Shown here in pieces: positions 37,794-47,269 of a stretch of DNA of 64,000 nt (the stretch's first letter is position 1; each line of letters opens with the position of its first letter). The translations under genes and the position numbers were made by a program. This stretch comes from Aureimonas altamirensis (GTDB lineage: Bacteria > Pseudomonadota > Alphaproteobacteria > Rhizobiales > Rhizobiaceae): the NCBI RefSeq assembly GCF_001463885.1, contig NZ_BBWQ01000011.1, positions 186,001 to 250,000 on the forward strand, read 5' to 3'. The notes under the pieces were generated by a model. The model was not told where the DNA came from. It saw only the letters and a program-made list of their open reading frames with translations, and made no database searches.

Positions 37794-38591
37794 TCATTCG
37801 GTAGGCAGCAGGATTTCGCCCTTACCGATGGTGGCCATGTCGCCCGCCAGCCTTCGCAGTCTGGCGGGCAAGGCCGGCATCTGCGGCACGAGGCCGGCCA
37901 ACACACGAACGAACAGGATTTCGGCGACGCCGTTGTCGACGAAGCTTCCGGGGGTCGATTCCGGCGCTGCCGCAAGGATGATCGTGCCGCGCCGCATGAG
38001 CTGCCCGACACCGGCTGCGCATGCGCCGCCGACGACGAGCGTGCCGGCGATCATGCGCGATCCGGCATAGGCCCCGGCCCTGCCGGCGATGACGATCGTG
38101 CCGCGCCGCATCCTGTCGCCGGCGCGCGCGCCGGCATGGCCTTCGACGACGATCTGCCCCCCGCGCATTCCGGCCATCTCGCCGGGCATCGGACCGCCGA
38201 GACAGTCGCCGGCATCGCCGCCGATGCGGATGCTGCCCCCCGCCATGCCGGAGCCCGCCAGCGGCCCGGCCGCGCCCTCGATGTCGAGGCGCCCGCCCGT
38301 CATGCCGCGGCCGGCCAGTTGCCCGACATCGCCGACGACACGGATCGTGCCGGCCTCGAGCCCTTGTCCGAGCCGGTCGAAGCGCGGCGAACCACCCTCG
38401 ATCACAAGGGCGCCTTCATCGCCGAGACGGATATCGAAGAGATCGCCCAGCAGCGGCCCGCCCCCCGCCATGCCGATGGGCAGCCGGGCGATTTCGCCCT
38501 GTGTCGATGACGCAAGCGCCACCGGGTCGAGCCGGGACAGGTCCAGCCTTTCGCCAGGCAGTGCCCGCAAGGAAAGGATGGACTGGGTCAT
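37794..38591 (-). CDS. fhcC: formyltransferase/hydrolase complex subunit C
   Basis: 265-residue subunit of the Fhc complex, homologous to formylmethanofuran dehydrogenase subunit C. It is built of glycine-rich beta-helix repeats of the GXXGXXXG type (for example GQGLEAGTIRVVGDVGQLAG and MAGMRGGQIVVEGHAGARAG), as in the GXGXG domain also found in glutamate synthase. Structural scaffold of the complex that turns formyl-H4MPT into formate. ATG at 38591 overlaps the ftr stop by 4 bases; last gene of fhcBADC. 226 bases to urtA hold the sigma-54 promoter and nothing else noted. Confidence 0.94.
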   Translation of the reverse strand: MTQSILSLRALPGERLDLSRLDPVALASSTQGEIARLPIGMAGGGPLLGDLFDIRLGDEGALVIEGGSPRFDRLGQGLEAGTIRVVGDVGQLAGRGMTGGRLDIEGAAGPLAGSGMAGGSIRIGGDAGDCLGGPMPGEMAGMRGGQIVVEGHAGARAGDRMRRGTIVIAGRAGAYAGSRMIAGTLVVGGACAAGVGQLMRRGTIILAAAPESTPGSFVDNGVAEILFVRVLAGLVPQMPALPARLRRLAGDMATIGKGEILLPTE

Positions 38592-39496
38592 GGCAGGAGA
38601 TCCAGAAGCTTGAAGTGATGGGGGCCGAGCTTGCCGCCGTAATTGCCGGCCGAAATGCGCATGGCGCCCCTGTCGGGCCCGAGGGCAAGGGCGGCGGACA
38701 GCCCTGCCCGCATTGCCGCGGCGACATGGTCGAAGCTCAGGCCGTCGATGACGATCTCCAGCACCGAGCCGATTTCGGGCGACAGGGCGCTGTCGACCGT
38801 GCCCTTCAATGTCGGGCAGTAGGCGTCGTTGGTGGAGGCCATCATGCCCTTGTACTTGCCGCCGATCTTGGAGCCGGACCGCACGATGCCGCCGGGAAAC
38901 GGCATGATGCAGCCGTCAAGGGCGGCGATCGCATCGCGTGCCGCCTCCGCCGCCGCCAGTGCGCGCGCCGCATCCGATGCCAGCAGCAGAAGGTTGCCGC
39001 CGCCCACGGCCTCCTTGGTCAGCCCGGTCGTGGCCTCGCACAGAAACTCGCCTTCCATCACCGGCAGCCGCCAGAAATGGCGTTCGCCGATCCGCTTGGA
39101 GACCTGCCACCCATCGGCGAAATAGCGGATCGCATCGCCCAGCGGCAGCCGCGTCGCCCCGTCCAGCCCGGCGTAGCAGGCCGAGGACGGGCTGGTCAGG
39201 ATACATTGGCCGAGGCGCGTGGCGAGCTGCTTTTCCAAACCCTTGCTATCCATCGCGAAGATCAGGATGCGCACGCCCGGCCGCCCGTCCGGCGTATCCT
39301 GCGGCGACAGGATCGCGTCGATGGCAGCCTCGCATCCGCAGGCGATGACGGATGTGGCAAAGCCGGTGAAGGAGCGGGCCGCCTCGATGGCCCATGCCTC
39401 ATCGACCGCCGTTACCACGATGGCGGTGCCCCGCATGGGGAAGGCTTCGGCGAAGGTGTCGTCGACGGTGACGCCATTGACGATACGCGCGCTCAT
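38588..39496 (-). CDS. fhcD: formylmethanofuran:tetrahydromethanopterin formyltransferase (FhcD/Ftr)
   Basis: 302-residue enzyme transferring the formyl group from dephospho-H4MPT to methylofuran within the Fhc complex. Family pattern: NGVTVDDTFAEAFPMRGTA, CGCEAAIDAILSPQDTPDGR, ILTSPSSACYAGL, RYFADGWQVSKRIGERHFWR (partly), PVMEGEFLCEATTGLTKEAVGGGN (partly) and KYKGMMASTNDAYCPTLKG. ATG at 39496 overlaps the fhcA stop by 4 bases. High confidence because the order fhcB-A-D-C is that of methylotrophs. Confidence 0.96.
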   Translation of the reverse strand: MSARIVNGVTVDDTFAEAFPMRGTAIVVTAVDEAWAIEAARSFTGFATSVIACGCEAAIDAILSPQDTPDGRPGVRILIFAMDSKGLEKQLATRLGQCILTSPSSACYAGLDGATRLPLGDAIRYFADGWQVSKRIGERHFWRLPVMEGEFLCEATTGLTKEAVGGGNLLLLASDAARALAAAEAARDAIAALDGCIMPFPGGIVRSGSKIGGKYKGMMASTNDAYCPTLKGTVDSALSPEIGSVLEIVIDGLSFDHVAAAMRAGLSAALALGPDRGAMRISAGNYGGKLGPHHFKLLDLLP

Positions 39497-41112
39497 GGCA
39501 CGACCTCCAGCACGTCGCCGCCGAGCGCGCCGTCCTCCACCTCGAACCAATGCAGGGGGAGACCGTATTTCTCGTCGTAGAACGTCTCCAGCCGACGCAC
39601 CATGGCGCGGTCGCGCGGGCGCGACAGGGCCATCGTATGGCCGGCGGGCGTGGCGGTGACCCGGCCGCCGCGCACCACGGGCGCACCGTCCTTCAAGACG
39701 TGCTCGGCCGCGCCGAACATGGCAGCGACATCCGCGCCCGGGCGATACACCGCGATATCGGCCCGTGCGCCGGGCGCCAGCGTGCCCCGGTCCGGCAGGC
39801 CCAGCAGCCGCGCCGGGGCGGCGCGCGTCATGATCGCAATTTCCGGCAGCGTATATTCCCGCGAAAGGTCCGCCAGCGCGCTGCGCTTGCGCACGCCCGG
39901 CGGCAGGGCGTCGAGCCACTCGGCCCGCAGGTCGCGGCTCATCAGCAGCGCGAACAGGTCCGGATAGGTGGTGAAGGGAGCCCCGTTCGGGTGGTCGGTG
40001 GTGAAAAAGACCCGCCACGGATCGTCGATCATCAGGAAAAGCTCGAGCCCGATCGCCCACTGCATGGCGTTGTAGTAATCGGCCCGGCGATAGTTCATCG
40101 GCACCGCGCCACCACCATTGGCGTCGCCGTCGATAATGGCCGATTTGCGGGGCCGCGCCAGAGGCCGTCCGGCAAACTGGCGCAACTCGTCGGACGAGAT
40201 GGTGACCGTCTGGCCGAACATCACCTGCCCGATGTCGACGGTTAGTTCCGGCCGTGCGTTGACGAGGTCGGCCAGCCGCCGGGCCTGCGAGGAAAAGCCA
40301 CGGCGCCCATCGGTGCCGTAGCCGTAGAACTGGATATGGGCCAGGTGCATCGGAACGCCTTCGGCGGCGAGCATCGTCGCCTCGGCGGCGGCCTCGCCCT
40401 CGCCGGGCACGCCCAGATTGTTGCAGTGGACATGCAGGGGATGGGCTATGCCCAGCCGCTGTACGCTATCCTGCAGGGCCTTGACGATATGCCGCGACGA
40501 CAGCCCGTAGCCGGGCACCTCGTCGTCGAAACCGAAGGTTCGGACATCGGCCTTGAAGGCCGCCGATCCGCCGGCATTGATGCATTTGACGCCGAGGGCG
40601 CCGGCGGCGGAAACCTGCCATGCGACGTAGTCGTCGATCTCGGCCTCGCTTGCGCCGTCGCGCAGGCGCGACAAAAGGAAGTCGTCATTGCCCAGAACAA
40701 CCAGCGCCGCACGATCGATGATCGGAATATCGGCCAGTTCCAGATGCGTGTGCAGGGCGCCCGATGGCCCCATGGCCGGCTCCACAACCATGGTAAAACC
40801 CATCTGGGCGTAGCGTGTGCCGGTTTCCCAAGTGGTCCACCCTACCTGCGACAGGGGCGTTCCGGCCGGACGCGGCGCATGGGCCGGATGAAACTCGGGC
40901 AGCAGGAGCCGCGCGGTATTCACCAATCCTCCGGCGATGTGGGAATGGATGTCGATGCCCCCGGCCATCACGACGAGCCCGGTGCAGTCGATCACCTCGA
41001 CGGCGCCGGATGCGCCTTCCGCGATCCGGCCATCGGCGACGACGACATCTCCGATCGCGTCGCGCCCTGCGGCCGGGTCCAGGACACGGCCGCCCTTCAA
41101 CAGGATCGTCAT
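39493..41112 (-). CDS. fhcA: formyltransferase/hydrolase complex subunit A
   Basis: 539-residue amidohydrolase-fold subunit that releases formate from formylmethylofuran. Metal-site motifs are GGIDIHSHIAGGLVNTARLL (HxH), the carboxylated-lysine/His region with HPLHVHCNNLG and MHLAHIQFYGYGTDG, and the Asp near FFTTDHPNGAPFTTYPDLF. TYYDEKYGL-like ETFYDEKYGLPLHWFEVE closes the protein. ATG at 41112 overlaps fhcB by 4 bases. In bacteria this complex hydrolyses instead of reducing CO2, as known for Methylorubrum. Confidence 0.96.
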   Translation of the reverse strand: MTILLKGGRVLDPAAGRDAIGDVVVADGRIAEGASGAVEVIDCTGLVVMAGGIDIHSHIAGGLVNTARLLLPEFHPAHAPRPAGTPLSQVGWTTWETGTRYAQMGFTMVVEPAMGPSGALHTHLELADIPIIDRAALVVLGNDDFLLSRLRDGASEAEIDDYVAWQVSAAGALGVKCINAGGSAAFKADVRTFGFDDEVPGYGLSSRHIVKALQDSVQRLGIAHPLHVHCNNLGVPGEGEAAAEATMLAAEGVPMHLAHIQFYGYGTDGRRGFSSQARRLADLVNARPELTVDIGQVMFGQTVTISSDELRQFAGRPLARPRKSAIIDGDANGGGAVPMNYRRADYYNAMQWAIGLELFLMIDDPWRVFFTTDHPNGAPFTTYPDLFALLMSRDLRAEWLDALPPGVRKRSALADLSREYTLPEIAIMTRAAPARLLGLPDRGTLAPGARADIAVYRPGADVAAMFGAAEHVLKDGAPVVRGGRVTATPAGHTMALSRPRDRAMVRRLETFYDEKYGLPLHWFEVEDGALGGDVLEVVP

Positions 41113-42197
41113 GGCCGCCCCTCCGCTGAAACCTGCTGTCGCACCGCCCGCTCCAGGGCACGCAGCACCTGATGCATCGCGGTCCCCGCCGGTTGCTCGG
41201 CCGTGGCGCTCTGGCCGAAGCTGCCGAGTTGCGGCTGATAATAGACGGGCCGGTCCGGCACCGCGGCCCGGATGACGATGTCGGCGGCATCGGGCCGGAA
41301 TGCGGGGCCGATGGCGATATGGCTGCCCTCGAAGATTTCCGCCCGCCCGGATACGGCCAGCACGAGATCGCATTCCCCTTGCGCGATCATGCGCATGCCG
41401 TCGAACGCATAGGGGTCGTGATGGGGCGCCGGGCCCGAATAGGACACGCGTAAGGGGAAGCCGGTGATGGACGTGGACAGCAGCGCCGCGCCATAGGCGC
41501 CGTCGTCCGGCAACAGCGGCACGCAGGTAAAGCGACGCTCCGTATTCAGATCGTCTACCAAGCCGGCCGCCATCTCGTTGCCGATCGCGTCGGTTGCGGC
41601 CGCCGCCCAGACGACCGCGCCGAACCGGGCACCCTGCACGAAGGCGAGCAGCCGCGCCTGGTCCGCCTCTCCCAACGGGCCAGAACTGTGGCGATGCCCT
41701 TTCATGCCGGCGCGCAGGATGGCCAGAGCCTCCGTCAGCCGGTCCGGCGGACAGGCCGCAAACTCCGGCTGCACCATCGCCGGGATGGCGCAGGGTGCGC
41801 TTTCCGGGCCCAGCCAGAACAGGCGTCGTGGGCCTTCAAGCGGCGTCGGCAGGTCCGGCGCGGTCTTGGCGAGCGATTCCAGGAAACCGGGGTGAAGGGT
41901 GGCGGCGTCGGCGCCGACCACCAGGACGCGGTCGGCTCGCCGGCGCACCTCGGACGCCACGCCCATGACCAGCCCATGATCGCGGAATGCCGACAGGAAC
42001 GGGTAGATGCGGCCCGACCCGGCGTGGTCGATGACGCCGCCGCAGGCACGGGCAAGATGGTGCGCCGAGCGCACGGCGTTGGCGTCCGCATCCAGCCCGG
42101 TCACCAGGACGTGCCTTGCCCGTGCAAGGGCCAGGGCCGCCGCATCGATGGCTTGATCGAGGGTGGTTTCGGCCCCCGCAACGAATGCACTGCCCAA
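41109..42197 (-). CDS. fhcB: formyltransferase/hydrolase complex subunit B
   Basis: About 362 residues, homologous to the Mo/W subunit FmdB of methanogens but without the iron-sulfur and Mo-ligand cysteines expected for a redox enzyme, as known for bacterial Fhc. Visible core: ALARARHVLVTGLDADANAV, ACGGVIDHAGSGRIYPFLSA, RRADRVLVVGADAATLHPGF and SYSGPAPHHDPYAFDGMRMI. The start is taken as the TTG at 42197 (GSAFVAGAETTLDQAID) since no ATG in frame lies nearby; uncertain by some codons. First gene of fhcBADC, divergent from beta-RFAP synthase with 164 bases between. Confidence 0.9.
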   Translation of the reverse strand: MGSAFVAGAETTLDQAIDAAALALARARHVLVTGLDADANAVRSAHHLARACGGVIDHAGSGRIYPFLSAFRDHGLVMGVASEVRRRADRVLVVGADAATLHPGFLESLAKTAPDLPTPLEGPRRLFWLGPESAPCAIPAMVQPEFAACPPDRLTEALAILRAGMKGHRHSSGPLGEADQARLLAFVQGARFGAVVWAAAATDAIGNEMAAGLVDDLNTERRFTCVPLLPDDGAYGAALLSTSITGFPLRVSYSGPAPHHDPYAFDGMRMIAQGECDLVLAVSGRAEIFEGSHIAIGPAFRPDAADIVIRAAVPDRPVYYQPQLGSFGQSATAEQPAGTAMHQVLRALERAVRQQVSAEGRP

Positions 42198-42361
42198 CTT
42201 GATCGCTTTCTGGCGCCCTGCAACGATTTCTAGTCGAGCCGGCCATGGAGGTGAAGCGCAAAAAGGTGCTGCAATGCGCAATGGCGGCAAGTGCGACTTG
42301 TCTTGGCGGTTGCGATCTTTTGACTCATAATAACCGTGGGCACGCGATGGCAGGGGGATTC

Positions 42362-43369
42362 GTGAAAACGGACGTCGTCCGCGTCTTGGCTCCGGCGCGC
42401 CTACATCTCGGCTTTCTTGACATGAATGGCAGCCTCGGCCGCACATTCGGCGGCATCGGCCTCGGCATTGCCGAGCCCCGCACATGCCTGACCCTGTGCC
42501 ATGCCGAGGGCAAGACGCATCACATTACCGGAATGGAAGGTCGTCGCGCCGCGCGCTACCTGGAAGCGATTTCCCGGCAACTGGCGCTGCCCGGCCCATT
42601 CTCGCTGCACGTGTCGCAGGCCATACCGTCTCATGCGGGGCTTGGCTCCGGCACCCAGCTTGCGCTGTCGGTCGCGGCGGCGGTGCGCCATCTGCAAAAG
42701 CTGCCGCTGGACCCCGAGGGGGATGCGGCGCGGCTTGGCCGGGGTCTGCGCTCGGGCCTCGGAGCCGGCCTGTTCCGCCGTGGCGGCCTGATGGTGGATG
42801 GCGGCAAGGGCAACCTGGATGCGCCTCCGCCCATCGTGTCGTGCCTGCCGTTTCCATCCGACTGGCGCGTGCTCCTTGTGATGGACAGCAAGGATGAAGG
42901 CATCCACGGCACGGCCGAGGTCGAGGCCTTCCGGCGCCTGCCGCCATTTCCCGAAGCCGATGCGGCGCGCATCTGCCGCCTTACCCTGATGCAGATGCTG
43001 CCATGTGTGGCGGAACGCGACATCGAGGGGTTCGGCGCCGCCGTCCACGAAATCCAGCGCATGGTCGGCGCCCACTTCGCCCCGGCCCAGGGCGGCGTCT
43101 TCACCAGCCCGCGCGTCGGCGCGGCCATGGCGGCGCTGGATGCCATGGGCGCTCACGGAACCGGGCAAAGCTCCTGGGGGCCCACGGGATTTGCCTTCGC
43201 CGACAGCGAGGATACCGCGCAGAATCTCCGGCGCGGGCTTGTCGGCAAGGGTCTGGCCGACGGCCTCGACATACGTGTCGTCGCGGCACGCGGTGGCGGG
43301 GCTGTCGTCGAGACCGTCTCGCACGGGCTGGACGGCATGAAACATGACAGGATGGAGAGCGCCCGATGA
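42362..43369 (+). CDS. beta-ribofuranosylaminobenzene 5'-phosphate synthase
   Basis: 335-residue GHMP-like enzyme that condenses 4-hydroxybenzoate or 4-aminobenzoate with PRPP, the first committed step of H4MPT synthesis. Recognised by RVLAPARLHLGFLDMNGSLG at the N terminus, GRTFGGIGLGI, SHAGLGSGTQLALSVAAAV and GQSSWGPTGFAFA. The GTG at 42362 is chosen as start because AGGGGG precedes it by 5-6 bases; ATG 42347 is an alternative. Heads the plus-strand C1 operon; its stop overlaps mtdB in ATGA. Confidence 0.9.
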   Translation: MKTDVVRVLAPARLHLGFLDMNGSLGRTFGGIGLGIAEPRTCLTLCHAEGKTHHITGMEGRRAARYLEAISRQLALPGPFSLHVSQAIPSHAGLGSGTQLALSVAAAVRHLQKLPLDPEGDAARLGRGLRSGLGAGLFRRGGLMVDGGKGNLDAPPPIVSCLPFPSDWRVLLVMDSKDEGIHGTAEVEAFRRLPPFPEADAARICRLTLMQMLPCVAERDIEGFGAAVHEIQRMVGAHFAPAQGGVFTSPRVGAAMAALDAMGAHGTGQSSWGPTGFAFADSEDTAQNLRRGLVGKGLADGLDIRVVAARGGGAVVETVSHGLDGMKHDRMESAR

Positions 43370-44265
43370 GCGAAGCGAAAATTCTTCACATGCTGACGCC
43401 GCACAAGCATGTCAGCCCTTTCGACGTGAACATGGCCAGCGACGCGGGCTTCGGCGTCGTGATTCCCTATGAATCGGTGGAGTTGTCGGAAGTGGCCGAT
43501 CTTGTCCAGGACGCCATATTCTCGCGTCCGCCGAAATGGGGGCGCTCGACGGCGATCTTCTTTGGCGGCGACGATGCGGTTCTGGCCCTCGACATGATGG
43601 ACGCGGCGCGCAAGGCGATGGTGCCGCCATTCGGTGTGCACCTCTTTGCCGATCCCGCCGGCTCCTTCACCACCGCGGCCGCCATGGTGGCCTCCGTCGA
43701 GGCCGCATTGAAAGCTGGTCAGGGCAGGACGCTCGGGCAATCTTCGGTGGCCGTGTTCGGCGCAACCGGCGTCGTCGGCTACTGCGCCGCCGTCATCGCC
43801 GCCCTCGAGGGCGCCCGCGTAACGCTGGTCGGCCACAACGGGGTAGAGCGGGTGCGCAGGCGGGCCGATGAGATGAAGGCGCGCTTCGGCGTGACGGTCG
43901 ATGCGGTGGATGGGCCGGACGATGCCGCCAAGGCCGCCATACTGGGCAGGGTGGATGTGGCGCTGGCCGCCGCCAAGGCCGGCGTTCGCGTGTTGGATCG
44001 CAGCCTTCTGCAAGGCTCGGAAAGCCTGCGCGTCGCCGCCGATGTCAACGCTGTTCCGCCCGCCGGCATCGAGGGCATCGACCCGTTCGACGACGGCAAG
44101 CCCATCGACGGCACGAAGGCCGTGGGCATCGGCGCGCTGGCCATCGGCAACATCAAGTACAAGACCGAGTCCGGACTGTTCAAACGGATGATCGAAAGCG
44201 ATACGCCGCTGGCCCTCGACTTCCGCGACGCCTTCGCCTTCGCCCGCCAGCTCAAGGTTGGATAG
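43366..44265 (+). CDS. mtdB: NAD(P)-dependent methylene-tetrahydromethanopterin dehydrogenase
   Basis: 299-residue dehydrogenase oxidising methylene-dH4MPT to methenyl-dH4MPT. Features: ILHMLTPHKHVSPFDVNMA, FGVVIPYESVELSEVADLVQ (partly), QDAIFSRPPKWGRSTAIFFGG (partly), HLFADPAGSFTTAAAMVA, Rossmann VAVFGATGVVGYCAAVIAAL followed by VTLVGHNGVERVRRRADEM, and the end GIGALAIGNIKYKTESGLF. Overlaps beta-RFAP synthase by 4 bases. Places the second step of formaldehyde oxidation in this operon. Confidence 0.96.
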   Translation: MSEAKILHMLTPHKHVSPFDVNMASDAGFGVVIPYESVELSEVADLVQDAIFSRPPKWGRSTAIFFGGDDAVLALDMMDAARKAMVPPFGVHLFADPAGSFTTAAAMVASVEAALKAGQGRTLGQSSVAVFGATGVVGYCAAVIAALEGARVTLVGHNGVERVRRRADEMKARFGVTVDAVDGPDDAAKAAILGRVDVALAAAKAGVRVLDRSLLQGSESLRVAADVNAVPPAGIEGIDPFDDGKPIDGTKAVGIGALAIGNIKYKTESGLFKRMIESDTPLALDFRDAFAFARQLKVG

Positions 44266-44266
44266 G

Positions 44267-45388
44267 GTGGCCAAAGCCTGTCTCCTCGTCGCGGCATTCT
44301 CCGCCCGCCAGATCGCCCGGTCTGCCGTGGCGGCGGGTTACGACGTCCTGGCGGTCGACTTCTTCAACGACAGGGATCTGGCCCCCTTTTGCCTGGCCAG
44401 TGAATGCCTGCCGGGCGAGTATCCCGACGGCTTTTCCGGCCCGGCGCTGATGGGTGCGCTGGCGCGCCTTGCCGAAGGGCGGCGTCCCTTCGGCTTCGTC
44501 TACGGCGCCGGCTTCGAGGATCGGCCCGACCTTCTCGGCGAGATCGCCCGGTTCTGGCCGGTGCTGGGCAACGATGCCGCAACCGTGCGCCGCATCAAGG
44601 ACCCCATCCTGTTTGCCGGGGCCTGCGCCGCGGCCGGCGTGCCACACCCTGAAACGCGCATGACACCGCCGGCCGACAGGCGTGGCTGGCTGGCCAAGCG
44701 GCAGGGCGGCGCGGGCGGCGGGCATGTCGTGCCCGCCGAAAGCCTGGCGGACCCGGCCGGCCATTACTTTCAGCGCATCGTTCCGGGCGAGCGCCTGTCG
44801 CTGGGCTTCGTCGCGCATGGCACGCATATCGCCAGCCTTGGCGTCACACGCCAATGGTGCGATCCGGTGGCGACCGCGCCTTACCGGTATGGCGGGGCGG
44901 TCGGGCCGCTGAACCTCAGCATCGAGGGCCAGCTCGTGGCGGCGGTCGAAGGCGTGCTTGGCCGCATCCCGCTGATCGGCATCGGCAGCGCCGATTTCGT
45001 CGTCGACGGTGCGGTGGCAACCCTTCTGGAACTCAACCCGCGCCCCGGGGCCACCCTGGATGTCCACGACACCGCGGAAGATCCGCTTCTGGTTCATCAC
45101 CTTGCAGCCGTGCAGGGCCTTGGCACAAGGTGGCGGCCGAGGCGGCCGGGGATACGGGCCAGCGGCCTTGCCTGGGCGACGGAAGCCGGCGTCGTGGACC
45201 GCGCCTTCGCGTGGCCCGCCTGGGCGGCCGACCTGCCCGCTGCCGGCGCACAGGTCGCCGCCGGGGAACCGCTATGCACCGTCTGCGTGGAAGACGGGGC
45301 CCACGACGGAGAAGAGGCCGATGCCCGCCGGCTTTTCGACAGCCGGCGCGCCTATCTCCTCTCCTGTCTCAGAAGGGATGCCGCATGA
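44267..45388 (+). CDS. ATP-grasp domain protein of H4MPT gene clusters
   Basis: 373-residue ATP-grasp ligase of unknown reaction that travels with H4MPT genes in methylotrophs and is thought to act in cofactor synthesis. Seen: N-terminal pre-ATP domain (AKACLLVAAFSARQIARSA, DVLAVDFFNDRDLAPFC), the nucleotide loop LAKRQGGAGGGHVVPA (about 147-162), FQRIVPGERLSLGFVAHG and the metal motif LLELNPRPGATLDVHD. Start is probably the GTG at 44267, 1 base after the mtdB stop; a TTG at 44258 would overlap mtdB. Stop overlaps mch by 4 bases. Confidence 0.8.
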   Translation: MAKACLLVAAFSARQIARSAVAAGYDVLAVDFFNDRDLAPFCLASECLPGEYPDGFSGPALMGALARLAEGRRPFGFVYGAGFEDRPDLLGEIARFWPVLGNDAATVRRIKDPILFAGACAAAGVPHPETRMTPPADRRGWLAKRQGGAGGGHVVPAESLADPAGHYFQRIVPGERLSLGFVAHGTHIASLGVTRQWCDPVATAPYRYGGAVGPLNLSIEGQLVAAVEGVLGRIPLIGIGSADFVVDGAVATLLELNPRPGATLDVHDTAEDPLLVHHLAAVQGLGTRWRPRRPGIRASGLAWATEAGVVDRAFAWPAWAADLPAAGAQVAAGEPLCTVCVEDGAHDGEEADARRLFDSRRAYLLSCLRRDAA

Positions 45389-46353
45389 CGAGCGACCATG
45401 TTTCCGTCAACCGGGGCGCGCTGCCGCTCGTCGACAGGCTGAAGCGGCACGCCGCCGCGCTGCGCGTGGCGGTGTCGCAAGGCGGCGCCGGCGAAACGCT
45501 CATAGATGCCGGGGCACGAACGCCCGGCAGCATCGAGGCGGGCCGCATCATCGCCGAAATATGCTTGGGCGGCCTTGGCACCGTGCGGCTGGATGCGGGC
45601 ACGGGGCTGCCCAACCATCCCTTCGGCGTCACCGTGGCCACCTCGCGGCCGGTGCTTGCCTGCCTGGCCAGCCAGTATGCCGGCTGGCAGCTCACGCATG
45701 GCGCGGGCAAGGAGGGCTATTTCGCCATGGGCTCCGGCCCCGCCCGTGCCCTGGCCCGCCGCGAACCCTTGTTCGAGGATCTCGGCTATAGCGACGACAG
45801 CGACGTTGCGACACTGGTGCTGGAGACATCGAGCGCACCGCCGGAAGCTCTTGTCCGCCGCCTGTGCGAGGATTGCGGCGTAGAGCCTGCCAACCTGACA
45901 CTGATCTACGCCCCGACGCAAAGCCTGGCCGGGACGGTGCAGATCGTGGGTCGGGTGGTGGAGGTTGCCCTGCACAAGGCGCACGAGATGGGGTTTGCCC
46001 TTGCCGATATCGTCGAAGGCATCGGCACCGCCCCGCTGCCGCCGCCGCACCCCGACTTCATCACCGCCATGGGGCGCACCAACGACGCCGTCATCTATGG
46101 CGGGCGTATCCGCCTGCACGTCAAAGGCCCGGTTTCCGAGGCGAAGCGCCTGGCACAGAACCTGCCCAGCAGCATGTGCAAGGATTACGGAGCCCCCTTT
46201 GCAGAAATATTCCGCCGCTTCGACGGCGATTTCTACAAGATCGACCCGACGCTCTTCTCTCCGGCGGAGGTGACGGTCGTGGCGCTCGAGACCGGTGAGA
46301 CCTTCCGGTCCGGCGGGCTCGACGAGCGGCTCGTCGACACGTCCTTCGGTTAA
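45385..46353 (+). CDS. mch: methenyltetrahydromethanopterin cyclohydrolase
   Basis: 322-residue enzyme hydrolysing methenyl-dH4MPT to formyl-dH4MPT. Family pattern: GARTPGSIEAGRIIAEICLG, VTVATSRPVLACLASQYAGW, FAMGSGPARALARREPLFED, ANLTLIYAPTQSLAGTVQIV and FITAMGRTNDAVIYGGRIRL. ATG at 45385 overlaps the ATP-grasp stop. It links MtdB to the Fhc complex, so the full linear pathway Fae-MtdB-Mch-Fhc is encoded in this window. Confidence 0.96.
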   Translation: MTSDHVSVNRGALPLVDRLKRHAAALRVAVSQGGAGETLIDAGARTPGSIEAGRIIAEICLGGLGTVRLDAGTGLPNHPFGVTVATSRPVLACLASQYAGWQLTHGAGKEGYFAMGSGPARALARREPLFEDLGYSDDSDVATLVLETSSAPPEALVRRLCEDCGVEPANLTLIYAPTQSLAGTVQIVGRVVEVALHKAHEMGFALADIVEGIGTAPLPPPHPDFITAMGRTNDAVIYGGRIRLHVKGPVSEAKRLAQNLPSSMCKDYGAPFAEIFRRFDGDFYKIDPTLFSPAEVTVVALETGETFRSGGLDERLVDTSFG

Positions 46354-46360
46354 GGCCACC

Positions 46361-47269
46361 ATGCGCATCGTGCTTCTGTCCGCCGCGCCCGACCGACATG
46401 CGCGGCAATTGGAAAAGGCGTTCGCGGCACTTGGCTGCGACTGCCACCGCTTCGAGACGGCACAGATCGGCTTCGACACCGGCGCTGCCCACGGCATCGT
46501 CATGCCGGAGCTGGGCGAGGCCTTGCCCGACGCCGTCTGCCTGCGCACCATGGCCGGCGGCAGCTTCGAGGCGGTCACCCGTCGGCTCTCGATCCTGCAT
46601 GCCCTTTCGGCGCTGGGCGTCGTGGTGTCCAACGACGCGCGGACGGTGGAGCGCTGTACCGACAAATCGATGACGAGCTTCCTTCTGGCGCGGGCCGGGC
46701 TGCCCTCCCCGCGCAGCCATGCGGTGGAGACGCGCGGCCAGGCGTTGGCCATATTGGAAGCGGCGCCCGGGCCGCTGGTGCTGAAGCCGCTGTTCGGCGC
46801 GCAGGGTAAGGGCATCCGGTTGGTGAAGACGCCGGACGACCTGCCCGAACCCGGCGATGTCGGCGGCGTGTATTACCTTCAACGGTTTATCGGCCATCGC
46901 CGCGCGGGGGCATGGTGCGACTATCGCGTCCTGGTATCGCGGGGGGTGGCCGTGGGCGCCATGATGCGCCGCTCGCCGGCCAGTTGGATCACCAATGTCG
47001 CGCAGGGTGCGGAGGCTGTCGGTATCGCGCCGGACCCGGAACTGGAGCGCCTCGCCGTCGCGGCGGCGGACGCGGTGGGAGCGGAGTTCTGCGGGGTCGA
47101 CCTGATGCGCGACGCCGATGGCGTGGCGCAGGTGATCGAGGTCAATTCCATGCCGGCCTGGACCGGGCTGGAACAGGCGACCGGCATAGACGTCGCCGCC
47201 ATCCGCGCCCGAGATCTGGTCGCCGCACTCAGCGCACAGGACCGGCATCGCATCCGGAGCGTGCGGTGA
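46361..47269 (+). CDS. RimK-like ATP-grasp ligase (H4MPT cluster)
   Basis: 302-residue ATP-grasp protein related to RimK and to the archaeal H4MPT:glutamate ligase MptN. Motifs: [20 protein letters not shown] (ATP loop), [39 protein letters not shown] and [19 protein letters not shown] (Mg site E-x-N). AAGG 6 bases before the ATG at 46361; in-frame starts farther upstream would lie inside mch. Likely adds amino-acid residues to a C1 cofactor; precise acceptor (H4MPT or methylofuran) unknown. Confidence 0.85.
   Translation: MRIVLLSAAPDRHARQLEKAFAALGCDCHRFETAQIGFDTGAAHGIVMPELGEALPDAVCLRTMAGGSFEAVTRRLSILHALSALGVVVSNDARTVERCTDKSMTSFLLARAGLPSPRSHAVETRGQALAILEAAPGPLVLKPLFGAQGKGIRLVKTPDDLPEPGDVGGVYYLQRFIGHRRAGAWCDYRVLVSRGVAVGAMMRRSPASWITNVAQGAEAVGIAPDPELERLAVAAADAVGAEFCGVDLMRDADGVAQVIEVNSMPAWTGLEQATGIDVAAIRARDLVAALSAQDRHRIRSVR

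Noticed and set aside
41109-42197. fhcB as a true molybdenum/tungsten formylmethanofuran dehydrogenase subunit
   Set aside because: The Cys ligands for iron-sulfur and metal binding are not visible, and the context is the bacterial hydrolytic Fhc complex.
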